Below are positions 35,654 through 46,448 of a DNA stretch of 64,000 bases, piece after piece (position 1 is the stretch's first letter; every line of letters begins with the position of its first letter). The notes under the pieces were generated by a model that was not told the DNA's origin, ran no database searches, and saw nothing but the letters and a program-made list of their open reading frames with translations. Source of the stretch: Nocardia tengchongensis (GTDB taxonomy: Bacteria; Actinomycetota; Actinomycetes; Mycobacteriales; Mycobacteriaceae); contig NZ_CP074371.1 in the NCBI RefSeq assembly GCF_018362975.1, positions 5,952,001 through 6,016,000 of the forward strand, given 5' to 3'. Made by a program: the position numbers and the translations under genes.

Positions 35654-35726
35654 GGCGGTCATTCTTCTGCATGAGGACCGCCGCCGACGGGAATGGCGCG
35701 GCGTCATATGTCCCGGAAAACGGCGA

Positions 35727-35756
35727 AGGCCGGGCATCCCGTGGGATGCCCGGCCT
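35727..35756. terminator. Hairpin terminator of the gap-pgk-tpiA operon
   Basis: The arms AGGCCGGGCATCCC and GGGATGCCCGGCCT are exact complements with a GT centre (stem of 12-14 bp). It lies 18 bp after the tpiA stop. On the minus strand a short T run (TTTT) follows a few bases later, in keeping with an intrinsic terminator. Confidence 0.75.
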
Positions 35757-35773
35757 CCGGCAACGGAAACCGC

Positions 35774-36559
35774 TTACGGCAGCGGGCCGCCGGCGGCGAT
35801 GGCCGAGAGGGTGGCGAACTCGTCACCCTTGAGCGACGCGCCGCCCACGAGGGCACCGTCGATGTCGGTCTGGCCGACCAGTTCGCCGACGTTCTTGGCG
35901 TTCACCGAGCCGCCGTAGAGGACCCGGACGCCCGCCGCCACTTCGGGATTCGCCAGTTCGGCGAGCTCCTTGCGGATGGCGCCGCAAACTTCCTGCGCGT
36001 CGGCGGGGGTGGCGACCTTGCCGGTGCCGATGGCCCAGACCGGCTCGTAGGCGATGACGATCTTGGAGATCTCCTCCGCCGTCAGGCCCTTGAGCGAGCC
36101 GCGCAGCTGCTCGAGGTTGTACTCCACGTGGGTCTTGGACTCGCGGACGCCCAGGCCCTCACCGATGCAGACGATCGGGGTGATGCCGTACTTGAGCGCC
36201 TGCTTGGCCTTGGCCAGCACGGTGGCGTCGTCCTCGAGGTGGTACTGACGGCGCTCCGAGTGGCCGACCACGACGAACGAGCAGCCCAGCTTCGCGAGCA
36301 TGGAACCGCTGATCTCGCCGGTGTAGGCGCCCTCGTCATGGGTGGACACGTCCTGGGCACCGTAGGTGATCAGGAGACGGTCACCCTCGACCAGCGTCTG
36401 CACACTGCGCAGGTCCACGAACGGCGGAACCACCGTGACGTCGACCTTGTCGAAGTACTTCTCCGGCAATGCGAAGGCGATCTTCTGCACCAGAGCGATG
36501 GCCTCGAGGTGATTGAGGTTCATCTTCCAGTTGCCGGCAATCAAAGGCTTACGTGCCAT
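35774..36559 (-). CDS. tpiA: Triosephosphate isomerase
   Basis: A 261-residue enzyme interconverting glyceraldehyde-3-phosphate and dihydroxyacetone phosphate in the cytoplasm. Catalytic Lys is in GNWKMN (near residue 12), His in VVGHSERR, and Glu in [11 protein letters not shown] (the signature). The phosphate loop is YGGSVNAKN. It starts 3 bp after the pgk stop and is the last gene of the glycolytic operon. Confidence 0.98.
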   Translation of the reverse strand: MARKPLIAGNWKMNLNHLEAIALVQKIAFALPEKYFDKVDVTVVPPFVDLRSVQTLVEGDRLLITYGAQDVSTHDEGAYTGEISGSMLAKLGCSFVVVGHSERRQYHLEDDATVLAKAKQALKYGITPIVCIGEGLGVRESKTHVEYNLEQLRGSLKGLTAEEISKIVIAYEPVWAIGTGKVATPADAQEVCGAIRKELAELANPEVAAGVRVLYGGSVNAKNVGELVGQTDIDGALVGGASLKGDEFATLSAIAAGGPLP

Positions 36560-36562
36560 GGT

Positions 36563-37789
36563 TCAGTCCTCCGCTGTGTTTACTTCAAGCACGGCGAGGC
36601 CGGGGAGTTCCTTGCCCTCCAGGTATTCCAGCGACGCACCGCCGCCGGTGGAGATGTGCGAGAAACCCTCGTCGGGCAGACCCAGGGTGCGCACGGCCGC
36701 GGCCGAGTCGCCACCGCCGACGACGGTGAACGCGCCCTTGCCGGTGGCCGTGGCGATCGCCTCGGCGACACCGCGAGTACCGGCCGCGAACTTCTCGAAC
36801 TCGAACACGCCCATCGGGCCGTTCCAGAACACCGTCTTGGCCTCGGTCAGCAGCGCCGCGAAGCGGGCGGCCGAGTCGGGACCGATGTCCAGACCCATCC
36901 AGCCGTCCGGAATCTCGTTGGCCGCCACCGTCTTCGCCTCCGCGTCGGCCGCGAACTTGTCGGCCACCACGATGTCCACCGGCAGGTGGATGACGTCGGC
37001 GTACTTGTCCAGCAGGCCCTTGCAGGTCTCGATCATCTCGTCCTGCAGCAGCGAGGTGCCCACCGAAAGTCCCTGCGCCGCAAGGAAGGTGAAGCACATG
37101 CCGCCACCGATGACCAGCGTGTCGACCTTCGGCGCGAGCGCCTCGATGACCGCCAGCTTGTCGGAGACCTTGGAGCCGCCGAGCACGACCGCGTACGGAC
37201 GCGCGGGCTCCTCGGTGAGCTTCTTCAGCACCTCGGTCTCGGCCGCGACCAGGTTGCCCGCGTAGTGCGGCAGCAACTTGGCCACGTCGAAGACCGACGC
37301 CTGCTTGCGGTGCACGACACCGAAGCCGTCGGACACGAAAGCGCCGTCGTCGCCGACGAGTTCGACCAGAGCCTTGGCCAGCTTGGTCCGCTCGGCCTCG
37401 TCCTTGCTGGTCTCGCGCGGGTCGAAACGCACGTTCTCGAGCAGCATCACGTCGCCGTCGGTGAGGCCCTCCGAGCGCGAGAGCGCGTCGTAGCCCACCA
37501 CGTCACCGGCGAGCTGGACATTGCGGCCCAGCTCTTCGGCCAGTCGCGCGGCGACGGGAGCCAGCGAGAACTTCGGATCCGGCTCGCCCTTGGGGCGGCC
37601 CAGGTGGGCGGTCACCACGACCTTGGCGCCGGCCTCGGCCAGCGCCTTGATGGTCGGCGCGGACGCGATGATGCGGCCCGGGTCGGTGATGACGCCGTTG
37701 TCGAGCGGCACATTGAGGTCCGAGCGCACCAGCACGCCGCGGCCCTCGACGCCGTCGTTCAGCAGATCCTGGAGAGTCTTGATCGTCAT
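36563..37789 (-). CDS. pgk: Phosphoglycerate kinase
   Basis: A 408-residue kinase transferring phosphate from 1,3-bisphosphoglycerate to [14 protein letters not shown] (substrate arginine region), [34 protein letters not shown] and the nucleotide-binding end [13 protein letters not shown] are all present. It lies 6 bp after gap and 3 bp before tpiA. Confidence 0.98.
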   Translation of the reverse strand: MTIKTLQDLLNDGVEGRGVLVRSDLNVPLDNGVITDPGRIIASAPTIKALAEAGAKVVVTAHLGRPKGEPDPKFSLAPVAARLAEELGRNVQLAGDVVGYDALSRSEGLTDGDVMLLENVRFDPRETSKDEAERTKLAKALVELVGDDGAFVSDGFGVVHRKQASVFDVAKLLPHYAGNLVAAETEVLKKLTEEPARPYAVVLGGSKVSDKLAVIEALAPKVDTLVIGGGMCFTFLAAQGLSVGTSLLQDEMIETCKGLLDKYADVIHLPVDIVVADKFAADAEAKTVAANEIPDGWMGLDIGPDSAARFAALLTEAKTVFWNGPMGVFEFEKFAAGTRGVAEAIATATGKGAFTVVGGGDSAAAVRTLGLPDEGFSHISTGGGASLEYLEGKELPGLAVLEVNTAED

Positions 37790-37795
37790 CGCGGC

Positions 37796-39001
<1,206 letters not shown>

Positions 39002-39027
39002 TCAGTGTAAGCGGCACCGCTGCCGTT

Positions 39028-40011
39028 TCAGGCCTCTTCGAGCAGCTCTGCGGTAACAGCACTTTCGGTGTCGGGCACGCCGAGTTCCTTGGCGCGCCGG
39101 TCCGCCATCGAGAGCAGTCGCCGGATCCGGCCCGCGACAGCGTCTTTCGTCATGGGCGGATCGGCCAGCTGGCCCAGCTCCTCCAGGGAGGCCTGGCGGT
39201 GCAGCACGCGCAGCTTGCCCGCGGCGGCCAGATGGTCGGGAACGTCGTCGCTCAGTATTTCGAGCGCACGCTCCACCCGGGCCGCGGCGGCCACCGCCGC
39301 GCGGGCCGAACGACGCAGGTTCGCGTCGTCGAAATTGGCCAGCCGGTTCGCGGTAGCCCGGACCTCGCGGCGCATGCGCCGCTCCTCCCAGGTGAGCCGG
39401 GTGTCCTGCGCACCCATGCGGGTGAGCAGGGCGCCGATGGCCTCACCGTCGCGCACCACCACGCGATCGGTGCCGCGGACCTCGCGGGCCTTGGCCGAGA
39501 TGCCCATGCGCCGGGCCGCGCCGACGAGCGCGAGCGCCGCCTCCGGCCCGGGGCAGCTCACCTCGAGGGCGGAGGACCGGCCCGGCTCGGTGAGCGAGCC
39601 GTGCGCGAGAAACGCCCCGCGCCAAGCCGCTTCGGCGTCGCCGATGCTGCCGCCCACGACCTGCGCGGGCAGGCCCCGGACCGGCCGGCCGCGCACGTCG
39701 AGCAAACCGGTTTGGCGCGCCAGCGCCTCGCCTTCCTTGGAAACTCGCACTACATACCGGGAGGTTTTCCGGAGCCCTCCGGCGCCGAGAACATGCACAT
39801 CCGAGCCATATCCGTACAGCTCGAAGATCTCTCGACGCAGCCGACGCGCAATGGAACCCATGTCCACTTCGGCTTCGACGATCACGCGACCGCCGACGAT
39901 GTGCAATCCACCGGCGAACCGCAGTAGCGCGGACAGTTCCGCCTTGCGCGAACTCACCTGTGATACAGAGAGTCGGCTCAGCTCGTCCTTCACTTCCGCT
40001 GTCATCGCCAC
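39028..40011 (-). CDS. whiA: WhiA, sporulation/cell-division regulator
   Basis: A 327-residue protein with a degenerate LAGLIDADG-type N-terminal domain ([44 protein letters not shown]). A C-terminal helix-turn-helix follows ([32 protein letters not shown]). The family activates division genes with WhiB in actinomycetes. GTG 40011 has AAGGAG eight bases upstream; ATG 40005, overlapping the yvcK TGA as ATGA, is the alternative. It is the last gene of uvrC-rapZ-yvcK-whiA. Confidence 0.96.
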   Translation of the reverse strand: MAMTAEVKDELSRLSVSQVSSRKAELSALLRFAGGLHIVGGRVIVEAEVDMGSIARRLRREIFELYGYGSDVHVLGAGGLRKTSRYVVRVSKEGEALARQTGLLDVRGRPVRGLPAQVVGGSIGDAEAAWRGAFLAHGSLTEPGRSSALEVSCPGPEAALALVGAARRMGISAKAREVRGTDRVVVRDGEAIGALLTRMGAQDTRLTWEERRMRREVRATANRLANFDDANLRRSARAAVAAAARVERALEILSDDVPDHLAAAGKLRVLHRQASLEELGQLADPPMTKDAVAGRIRRLLSMADRRAKELGVPDTESAVTAELLEEA

Positions 40012-41060
40012 GAGACGCGCTCCTTTCCACCCAACCCGGACCGCACACGTTGGCCCATATGCCGTCCTTCGACTCGAAGCCCTGCTGATTCCGGCCGAGG
40101 TTGCCGGATCACCTGATCCAGTGCGGCGGCAAGCTTTCCGGGGTGGTGCCGGTCCGTCCCCGCCTCGGCGACATCAGCGAAGGTTACTCGCGCACGCAGC
40201 TGTTCGGCAGCTCTTGCCAGATGTTCGCGTTCCCTACCCTCGGGTACGGAACCGGAGTCCACCAGAACATGGTCGACTGTGAAATCCGGTGCGTGCTGGG
40301 ACAATACATGCAGGTGCCGTTCCGCGGAGAATCCGGCCGTTTCGCCCGGTTCGGCAGCGAGGTTGAGCACCAGCACTTTCCGTGCCCGCGTGTGCAGCAG
40401 CGCTTCGTGCAAATCGGGCACCAGCACATGCGGGATGACACTGGTGAACCAGCTCCCCGGGCCCAGCACCACCACGTCGGCGTGCTCGATGGCCGAGGTC
40501 GCCTCGGGGCAGGCCGGTGGATCCGAGGGGATCAGCCGCACCCGTCTGACCTTGCCCGGCGTGGTCGCCACCGCCACCTGACCGCGGATGCAGCGGCTCA
40601 CCCGCGGATCGCCTTCCAGCCCCGACACATCCGCTTCGATGGTCAGCGCGATCGGCGACATGGGTAGCACCCGGCCGGTGACCCGCAGAATCTTTCCGGC
40701 CTCGTCGAGGGCGGCGACGGGGTCACCCAGCTCCTCGGTCAGCCCGGCCAGGATCAGGTTGCCGACCGAATGCCCGGCCAGCGCTCCGGTGCCGCCGAAG
40801 CGGTGCTGCAGCGAGCGCGCCCAGATACCGTCGGCCTCTTCGGCCAAGGCCACCAACGCCATTCGCAGATCGCCCGGGGGCAGCATGCCCAGTTCGGCAC
40901 GCAGCCGGCCCGAGGAGCCGCCGTCGTCGGCGACGGTGACCACCGCGGTGATCTTGCGGGTGAGCCGCCGGATGGCGGTCAGCGTCGAATACAGCCCGTG
41001 CCCACCGCCGAGCGCCACGATGGCGGGATTGGCGGTACGGCCGGAATCGTTCTCGCTCAT
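40002..41060 (-). CDS. yvcK: YvcK/GlmR-family gluconeogenesis factor
   Basis: A 352-residue Rossmann-like protein. [21 protein letters not shown] is the family's nucleotide-sugar (UDP-GlcNAc) loop, and [13 protein letters not shown] follows near residue 45. [16 protein letters not shown] is also conserved. The homologue CuvA in M. tuberculosis links cell-wall synthesis to carbon supply. ATG 41060 overlaps the rapZ TGA as ATGA, and its own stop overlaps whiA; the three are coupled. Confidence 0.96.
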   Translation of the reverse strand: MSENDSGRTANPAIVALGGGHGLYSTLTAIRRLTRKITAVVTVADDGGSSGRLRAELGMLPPGDLRMALVALAEEADGIWARSLQHRFGGTGALAGHSVGNLILAGLTEELGDPVAALDEAGKILRVTGRVLPMSPIALTIEADVSGLEGDPRVSRCIRGQVAVATTPGKVRRVRLIPSDPPACPEATSAIEHADVVVLGPGSWFTSVIPHVLVPDLHEALLHTRARKVLVLNLAAEPGETAGFSAERHLHVLSQHAPDFTVDHVLVDSGSVPEGREREHLARAAEQLRARVTFADVAEAGTDRHHPGKLAAALDQVIRQPRPESAGLRVEGRHMGQRVRSGLGGKERVSWR

Positions 41061-42064
41061 TCTCGCCCCAGATCCCGGTGGACGACGCGTACCACTTCTC
41101 GAGACAACTCCGTTCCCGAATCGTCGTCGGCCGCGGGGCTCGCGAGCGCGTCGCCCAGCGCCTCCGCTATCGCCACACTGCGGTGTTTACCGCCGGTGCA
41201 GCCCACTGCCACGGTCATGTATCGCTTCCCCTCTTGGCGGTAGCCCTCGGTCGTCAGGTCGACGAGATGGCGCGCGGTGCCCAGGTAGTCCTGTGCACCC
41301 GGGCGCGACAACACATACTCGCTGACCGGGGCGTCCTGTCCGGTTTTGTCGCGGAGTTCGGGAATCCAATGCGGATTCGGCAGGAAACGCAAATCGAACA
41401 CCATGTCGGCGTCGAGCGGGACTCCGTACTTGAACCCGAACGATTGCACGGTCAACTGCAATACGGTGGCGGCGTCGCCCCCGTAGACCTCCTCGAGCTT
41501 GCGGTGCAACTGGTGAATGGAGAGCGCGGTGGTGTCGATGACGACGTCGGCGGCGGTCTTGATCGGGTCCAATCGGCGGCGTTCGGCGGCGATGCCGGCG
41601 GTCAGCGTGCCGTCGGCGCTCTCGCTCTGCAGCGGGTGGCGGCGGCGGGCGAAGCCGAAGCGGCGGATCAGCACGTCGTCGGAGGCCTCGAGGAACAGGA
41701 TGCGGGTGCGCACGCCCGCGGCGCGTAGCTGTTCCACCACCGCCGCGAGATTGCCGGTGAAGAAGCGGTTGCGCACGTCCATGACCAGCGCGAGTTTGCG
41801 GATGGGCGGTTCGGCGGCGCGACCGAGATCGACCATGCGGCCGATCAATTCTGGCGGGAGGTTGTCGGCGACGTAGTAACCGAGGTCCTCGAGCACCTTG
41901 CCCGCGGTGCCGCGGCCGGCGCCGGACAAGCCCGTCACGACGACCACCTCGACCGGTGCGGATTCGGAGCCGGGACGACCCTTGCGAGGGTTCACCTGGG
42001 ACTCACCTGATTCGGTTGCCGTGCTGTTTTCGGCAGTAGCTGTGCTGGCTTCGACGCGCGTCAT
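41057..42064 (-). CDS. rapZ: RapZ-family RNase adapter / nucleotide-binding protein
   Basis: A 335-residue protein. The Walker A region reads VVVTGLSGAGRGTAGKVLED near residue 40, with Arg replacing the usual Lys; this replacement is the norm in Mycobacterium. The Walker B-like strand LVMDVRNR and the C-terminal CTGGKHRSVAIAE (RNA-binding domain signature) are present. A 37-residue Ser/Thr/Glu-rich N-terminal extension precedes the ATP fold. In E. coli the protein targets sRNA GlmZ to RNase E; the actinobacterial role is less clear. It lies between uvrC and yvcK. Confidence 0.95.
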   Translation of the reverse strand: MTRVEASTATAENSTATESGESQVNPRKGRPGSESAPVEVVVVTGLSGAGRGTAGKVLEDLGYYVADNLPPELIGRMVDLGRAAEPPIRKLALVMDVRNRFFTGNLAAVVEQLRAAGVRTRILFLEASDDVLIRRFGFARRRHPLQSESADGTLTAGIAAERRRLDPIKTAADVVIDTTALSIHQLHRKLEEVYGGDAATVLQLTVQSFGFKYGVPLDADMVFDLRFLPNPHWIPELRDKTGQDAPVSEYVLSRPGAQDYLGTARHLVDLTTEGYRQEGKRYMTVAVGCTGGKHRSVAIAEALGDALASPAADDDSGTELSREVVRVVHRDLGRE

Positions 42065-42265
42065 GTCCTACCGGTTCGTGTCTGGGGTTCCTCGATCATC
42101 CTGCACCGATGCCCGCAAACCCTGCAGGCGAGCGACGGGAGCGCAACACAGCTGTGATTTCTGCTCCTCACCAGCACACACGGCGTGTCGCAAATTTCCC
42201 GTTCGGCGTGTCGCACTCTACCCGGCAGGTCCCTCCGACGCGCCGCGAAACGCACGCCGGCGACC

Positions 42266-44263
42266 CTACGGCTGCTGCAACGCCTGCAGCACCGCCTTGG
42301 CCGTCGCCACCCCGATCCCCGGGACCTCGGTGATCTGCTCCACCGTAGCCTGCTTGAGCTTGGCCACCGATCCGAAATGAGTGACCAGCGCCGTCTTGCG
42401 CGCGGCCCCCAATCCGGGCACCGCGTCGAGCGCCGACGCGGTCATCCGCCGCGACCGCTTGGAGCGGTGGAAGGTGATCGCGAACCGGTGCGCCTCGTCG
42501 CGCACCCGCTGCAGCAGGTACAGCGCCTCACTGGTGCGCGGCATGATCACCGGGTCCGGCTCGTTGGGCACCCACACCTCTTCCAGGCGCTTGGCCAGGC
42601 CGATCACCGCGACGTCGGTGATGCCCAGTTCGTCGAGCACCTCGGCGGCCGCGTTCACCTGTGGCGCGCCGCCGTCGACCACGTACAGGTTGGGCGGATA
42701 GGAGAACCGGCGCGGCTTGCCGGTCTTGGGATCGATGCCGGGCAGACCGGGTTCGGTTGTGTCCGAATCGGATTCGAGCTCGGCGGCCTCGGCGGCGTCG
42801 AGCTCGCGGCGGAGCTTGCCGAACCGGCGCCGGGTGACCTCGGCGATGCTGCCGACATCGTCGGAGCGGCCCTCGCCCGCGGCCTCCTTGATGGTGTAGT
42901 GCCGGTACTCGGGCTTGCGGGCCAGGCCGTCCTCGAAGACGACCAGCGAGGCCACCACGTCGGTGCCCTGCACATGGGAGATGTCCACGCATTCGATCCG
43001 CAGCGGCGCGCTGTCCAGATCGAGCGCGTCCTGCAGTTCCTGCAACGCCGCCGACCGCGCGGTCAGATCACCGGCCCGCTTCAGCTTGTGCTGCGCGAGC
43101 GCCTCCTGCGCGTTGCGCTGCACGGTCTCGGCCAGGGCCTTCTTGTCCCCGCGCTGCGGCACCCGCAACTGCACCGCCGACCCGCGCAGTTCCGAGAGCC
43201 ACTGCTGCACCTGCTCGTGATCCTCGGGCAGCGCCGGGACCAGCACCTCACGCGGGACCACCGCGCCGGGCTGGTCGTCACCGCTCTGCGCGGCCACCGA
43301 GGTCTGCTCGCCGTAGAACTGGGTGAGGAACTGCTCGACCAGCGCCGGCAGCTCGCCGCCGGACCCCACCGCGTCGATGGCCTCACCGGACTTGTCGACC
43401 ACCCAGCCGCGCTGGCCGCGCACCCGCCCGTCGCGGACATGGAAGATCTGGACCGCGGCCTCGAGCTCGTCCACCGCGAAGTCGATGACATCGGCGTCGG
43501 TGCCGGTGCCCAGCACCACGGCCTGCTTCTCCAGGGCGCGTTTGAGCGCCTGCACGTCGTCGCGCAGCCGGGCCGCGTTCTCGAAGTCGAGCTCGTCGGC
43601 GGCCTCGTGCATGCGGCGTTCCAGCTGCTTGACCAGGCGGTCGGTCTTGCCGGAGAGGAAGTCGCAGAAGTCGTCCACGATGTCGCGGTGCTCGGCCGCG
43701 CTCACCCGCCCGATGCACGGCGCCGAGCACTTGTCGATGTAGCCGAGCAGGCACGGCCGCCCGATCTGACTGTGCCGCTTGAAGACTCCGGCCGAGCAGG
43801 TGCGCACCGGGAACACCCGCAGCAGCAGGTCCAGGGTCTCGCGAATAGCCCAGGCGTGGGCGTAGGGACCGAAGTACCGCACGCCCTTCTTGCGCGGGCC
43901 GCGGTAGACGAAGACCCGCGGGTACTCCTCGTTCAGGCTGACCGCCAGCACCGGATACGACTTGTCGTCGCGGTAGCGGACATTGAAGCGCGGATCGAAT
44001 TCCTTGATCCAGTTGTATTCCAGCTGCAGCGCTTCCACCTCGGTGGACACCACTGTCCACTCGACCCCGGCCGCGGTGGTCACCATCTGCCGGGTGCGCG
44101 GGTGCAGCCCGGCCACGTCGGCGAAGTACGAGTTCAGTCGCTGGCGCAGGCTTTTCGCCTTGCCGACATAGATGACCTGACCGAAGGTGTCCCGGAATTT
44201 GTAGACACCCGGTTCGACGGGAATGGTGCCCGGGGCGGGCCGGTAGGTCGCGGGATCTGCCAC
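42266..44263 (-). CDS. uvrC: Excinuclease ABC subunit C
   Basis: A 665-residue nucleotide-excision endonuclease. The GIY-YIG nuclease ([20 protein letters not shown]) is at residues 18-37. The UVR (UvrB-binding) helix pair lies near residue 210 ([21 protein letters not shown]). The RNase H-like second nuclease begins [20 protein letters not shown]. Two helix-hairpin-helix motifs end it ([26 protein letters not shown]). It makes the 3' and 5' cuts around damage with UvrB. About 200 bases separate it from rapZ, with no gene seen. Confidence 0.98.
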   Translation of the reverse strand: MADPATYRPAPGTIPVEPGVYKFRDTFGQVIYVGKAKSLRQRLNSYFADVAGLHPRTRQMVTTAAGVEWTVVSTEVEALQLEYNWIKEFDPRFNVRYRDDKSYPVLAVSLNEEYPRVFVYRGPRKKGVRYFGPYAHAWAIRETLDLLLRVFPVRTCSAGVFKRHSQIGRPCLLGYIDKCSAPCIGRVSAAEHRDIVDDFCDFLSGKTDRLVKQLERRMHEAADELDFENAARLRDDVQALKRALEKQAVVLGTGTDADVIDFAVDELEAAVQIFHVRDGRVRGQRGWVVDKSGEAIDAVGSGGELPALVEQFLTQFYGEQTSVAAQSGDDQPGAVVPREVLVPALPEDHEQVQQWLSELRGSAVQLRVPQRGDKKALAETVQRNAQEALAQHKLKRAGDLTARSAALQELQDALDLDSAPLRIECVDISHVQGTDVVASLVVFEDGLARKPEYRHYTIKEAAGEGRSDDVGSIAEVTRRRFGKLRRELDAAEAAELESDSDTTEPGLPGIDPKTGKPRRFSYPPNLYVVDGGAPQVNAAAEVLDELGITDVAVIGLAKRLEEVWVPNEPDPVIMPRTSEALYLLQRVRDEAHRFAITFHRSKRSRRMTASALDAVPGLGAARKTALVTHFGSVAKLKQATVEQITEVPGIGVATAKAVLQALQQP

Positions 44264-44382
44264 GCGTCCAGGTTAGTCATGGGCTCCGACAGGGCCGCGG
44301 GCCATCCACGGGAAATCCCGGCCCATCCGCGGCGCGCGCGGCTCCGAAGTATCGACAAGATCATTCACCAGGAGGGAACGCC

Positions 44383-44595
44383 TTGATCCGACGGCGCACG
44401 CGCCGCCGCTCGCTCGCCATCGTGGGGGCCGTCTGTCTGGCCGCCGCCGCGCTGGTGGCGGTCACCATGCCCGCCACGGCCGAGTCCGACGACGTCGCCA
44501 TCCTCGTGTCCGGGCAGTTCACCCAGCCTCTGGCGCCCTCGCTCTTCTGCGATGCGGCCGTGCTGAATTCTCCGGGCGAGCGCCTCGCCGCCTGA
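44383..44595 (+). CDS. Small exported peptide, unknown function
   Basis: A 70-residue ORF from TTG 44383, with AGGAGG seven bases upstream. A twin-arginine-like basic start (RRRTRRRSLAIVGAVC) runs into a signal helix and an Ala-x-Ala site (PATAES). The mature part is about 40 residues with one Cys. No family is recognised. It resembles the next gene in its R-R-R-S-L-A-I start, so the two may be distant duplicates. A frameshift truncating a longer gene is possible. Confidence 0.5.
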   Translation: MIRRRTRRRSLAIVGAVCLAAAALVAVTMPATAESDDVAILVSGQFTQPLAPSLFCDAAVLNSPGERLAA

Positions 44596-44715
44596 GCGGA
44601 CGGCGCGCCACGCCGGAACGGCGATCTCCGCGCGTTTCGACGGTGCGGCGGGTCTCGCGAGTCAGTATGGATGCACTGTTCGCTTGACCTGTCCGCATAC
44701 GAGGGAGCTTGTTCG

Positions 44716-45063
44716 ATGACGAACCATCACCATCTCCACCCGCGCCGCCGGTCGCTCGCGATCGGTTCCGCACTCGGCATCGGCGCGGCGGGCCTGATCG
44801 CGGTGGCGGCCCCGGCCGCCCACGCCGACTCGCCCTGCCGAATCGACCGGACGCTCGACACCGCCACCTTCACCTGCCCCGCGGACACCTGGTACGCCGC
44901 GGTGGTGCAGTGCCTGGGCACCCGGGTGGTGGGCAGCGGATATCAGGCCCCCACCTACATCGTGGGTGATTCACCGCGACCGCTGATCCCCATGACCATC
45001 GAGTGCAAAGGCGAGGGCAAGAACGGCATCGTGCTCAACGCCTGGACCGACGGGCCGTTCTGA
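44716..45063 (+). CDS. Small secreted protein, unknown function
   Basis: A 115-residue protein. HHHLHPRRRSLAIGSALGIG begins a signal peptide, perhaps Tat-type, ending AAHADS near residue 38. The mature part has four Cys (SPCRIDRT, FTCPAD, VQCLGT, IECKGE), enough for two disulphides. GAGGGAG lies 12 bases upstream of ATG 44716. No known family. It is convergent with the YcaQ-like gene 27 bp away. Confidence 0.65.
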   Translation: MTNHHHLHPRRRSLAIGSALGIGAAGLIAVAAPAAHADSPCRIDRTLDTATFTCPADTWYAAVVQCLGTRVVGSGYQAPTYIVGDSPRPLIPMTIECKGEGKNGIVLNAWTDGPF

Positions 45064-45090
45064 CCCGGGCTCTATCGCGTGTTCCCGGAA

Positions 45091-46326
45091 CTAGGCGATC
45101 TCGCGCCGCAAAACCGGTGCGAGATCGCCCTTTTCGCCCACCTCGACCGTCTCCAGCTCGAGCCAGTCCGCCATCTCCCGCAGCGCCCCGGCCAGCGCGC
45201 GAGCCACGAGCACCGCGTCGCGGCCGGGCTCGGTGAACGCGCCCGGCACCAGCAGCCGCCCGCTCGCGCGATCGGCGCGCAGGTCCACCCGCGCGACCAG
45301 TTCGCCGTCGAGCAGGAACGGGAAGACGTAATAGCCGTGCACGCGTTTGTGTTCGGGCGTGTAGATCTCGATGCGGTAGTGGAAGTCGAACAGCCGCTCG
45401 GTGCGGTCGCGGAAGAAGATCAGCGGATCGAAGGGGCACAGCAGTGCCGCGCCCGTGACCCGGCGTGGCGTGCGCGCCTCGGTGTGCAGGTAGGCGGGCT
45501 TGTCCCAGCCCGCGACACTGACCTGCTCCAACTCCCCCGCATCGAGGAGATCGGCGATGGCGGGCTCGGTTTGACGGCGGCTGAGCCGGTAGTAGTCCCG
45601 CAGATCGGTCTCGGTGCCGACCCCGTGCGCCCGCGCCGCCCGCCGCACCAGCTCGCGGATCGCGTCGGCCTCCTCCGGTTCGCGGGTCACCACGTCGGCG
45701 GGCAGCACCGCGGCCGCCAGGTCGTAATGCCGCTGGAAGCCGACCCGCCGCGGCACCGTCAGTTCCCCCGCCGCGAACAGCGCCTCGCACACCACCTTGG
45801 TGTCGCTGTAGTTCCAGCCCCAATTGTCCTTGGCCCGTGGCCGATCCAGCTCCAGGTGCCGTTCGATCTCCCCCGCCGTGCTCGGCCCGTACTCCTTGAC
45901 CACGCCCAGCACATCGTCGGCCAGCGCCGGATTACGTTCCAGCACTTGCCGCATACCATTCCAGCGGCCGTGCCGGTACTGCACCATGCGCCAGCGCATG
46001 AGCGGCCAGTCCGCCACCGGCAGCAGGGCCGCTTCGTGGGCCCAGTATTCGATCAGCTGCCGCGGCCGACGGGCGCTGTGGCCCCAGGCGGCTCCGTCGA
46101 GCAGAGCCCGGTCGTAGGGTCCGATCCGGCTGAACACCGGCGCGTAGTGCGCGCGCACCACCGCCGACACCGAGTCCAGCTGCAGCAACCGGGTGCTGTC
46201 GAGGACCTTCAGGACCGTGCGCCGGGTGGGCGGTGCGCTGGGCCGTGCGGCCCCGAAGCCCTGGGCGGCGAGTGCGATGCGGCGCGCCGCGGCGAGTGAC
46301 AGGGATCCGGTGGGCGAAGTCGGCAC
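45091..46326 (-). CDS. YcaQ/AlkZ-type winged-helix DNA glycosylase
   Basis: A 411-residue protein of three winged-helix units (HTH_42 family). The catalytic QxD motif is STRLLQLDSVSAV near residue 48 and is followed by HYAPVFSRIGPYD, characteristic of this family. LLCPFDPLIFFRDRTERLFDF and YYVFPFLLDGELVARVDLRAD mark the C-terminal part. E. coli YcaQ unhooks DNA interstrand crosslinks, and Streptomyces AlkZ protects against azinomycin. The gene stands alone, divergent from the FAD dehydrogenase. Confidence 0.9.
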   Translation of the reverse strand: MPTSPTGSLSLAAARRIALAAQGFGAARPSAPPTRRTVLKVLDSTRLLQLDSVSAVVRAHYAPVFSRIGPYDRALLDGAAWGHSARRPRQLIEYWAHEAALLPVADWPLMRWRMVQYRHGRWNGMRQVLERNPALADDVLGVVKEYGPSTAGEIERHLELDRPRAKDNWGWNYSDTKVVCEALFAAGELTVPRRVGFQRHYDLAAAVLPADVVTREPEEADAIRELVRRAARAHGVGTETDLRDYYRLSRRQTEPAIADLLDAGELEQVSVAGWDKPAYLHTEARTPRRVTGAALLCPFDPLIFFRDRTERLFDFHYRIEIYTPEHKRVHGYYVFPFLLDGELVARVDLRADRASGRLLVPGAFTEPGRDAVLVARALAGALREMADWLELETVEVGEKGDLAPVLRREIA

Positions 46327-46360
46327 ACTCGAACCATGCCATGTCCCACCGACAACCCCG

Positions 46361-46382
46361 TTCGATACATCAATGTATCGAA
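46361..46382. promoter_or_regulatory. 22-bp palindrome 1 (TTCGATACAT-CA-ATGTATCGAA)
   Basis: Perfect 10-bp arms around CA, in the divergent promoter region between the YcaQ-like gene (start 46326) and the FAD dehydrogenase (start 46449). A second 22-bp copy with the same outer nine bases lies 44 bp away. It is a probable operator for a TetR-type dimer. Confidence 0.75.
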
Positions 46383-46404
46383 CGCCTGTACAGCAGCGAA
46401 CTCG

Positions 46405-46426
46405 TTCGATACATTCGTGTATCGAA
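46405..46426. promoter_or_regulatory. 22-bp palindrome 2 (TTCGATACA-TTCG-TGTATCGAA)
   Basis: Perfect 9-bp arms around TTCG, 23 bp before the FAD dehydrogenase start. Centre-to-centre spacing from palindrome 1 is 44 bp, about four helical turns, so two bound dimers would face the same side of the DNA. Confidence 0.75.
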
Positions 46427-46448
46427 CTTCGACACCAAGGAAATGGGC

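Noticed and set aside
41057..42064. Loss of the Walker A Lys in RapZ as a sign of inactivity
   Set aside because: GAGRGT with Arg is the usual form in related Mycobacteriales, so it is a lineage feature.
42185..44386. A 733-codon plus-strand ORF opposite uvrC
   Set aside because: Antisense shadow; uvrC has every expected domain.
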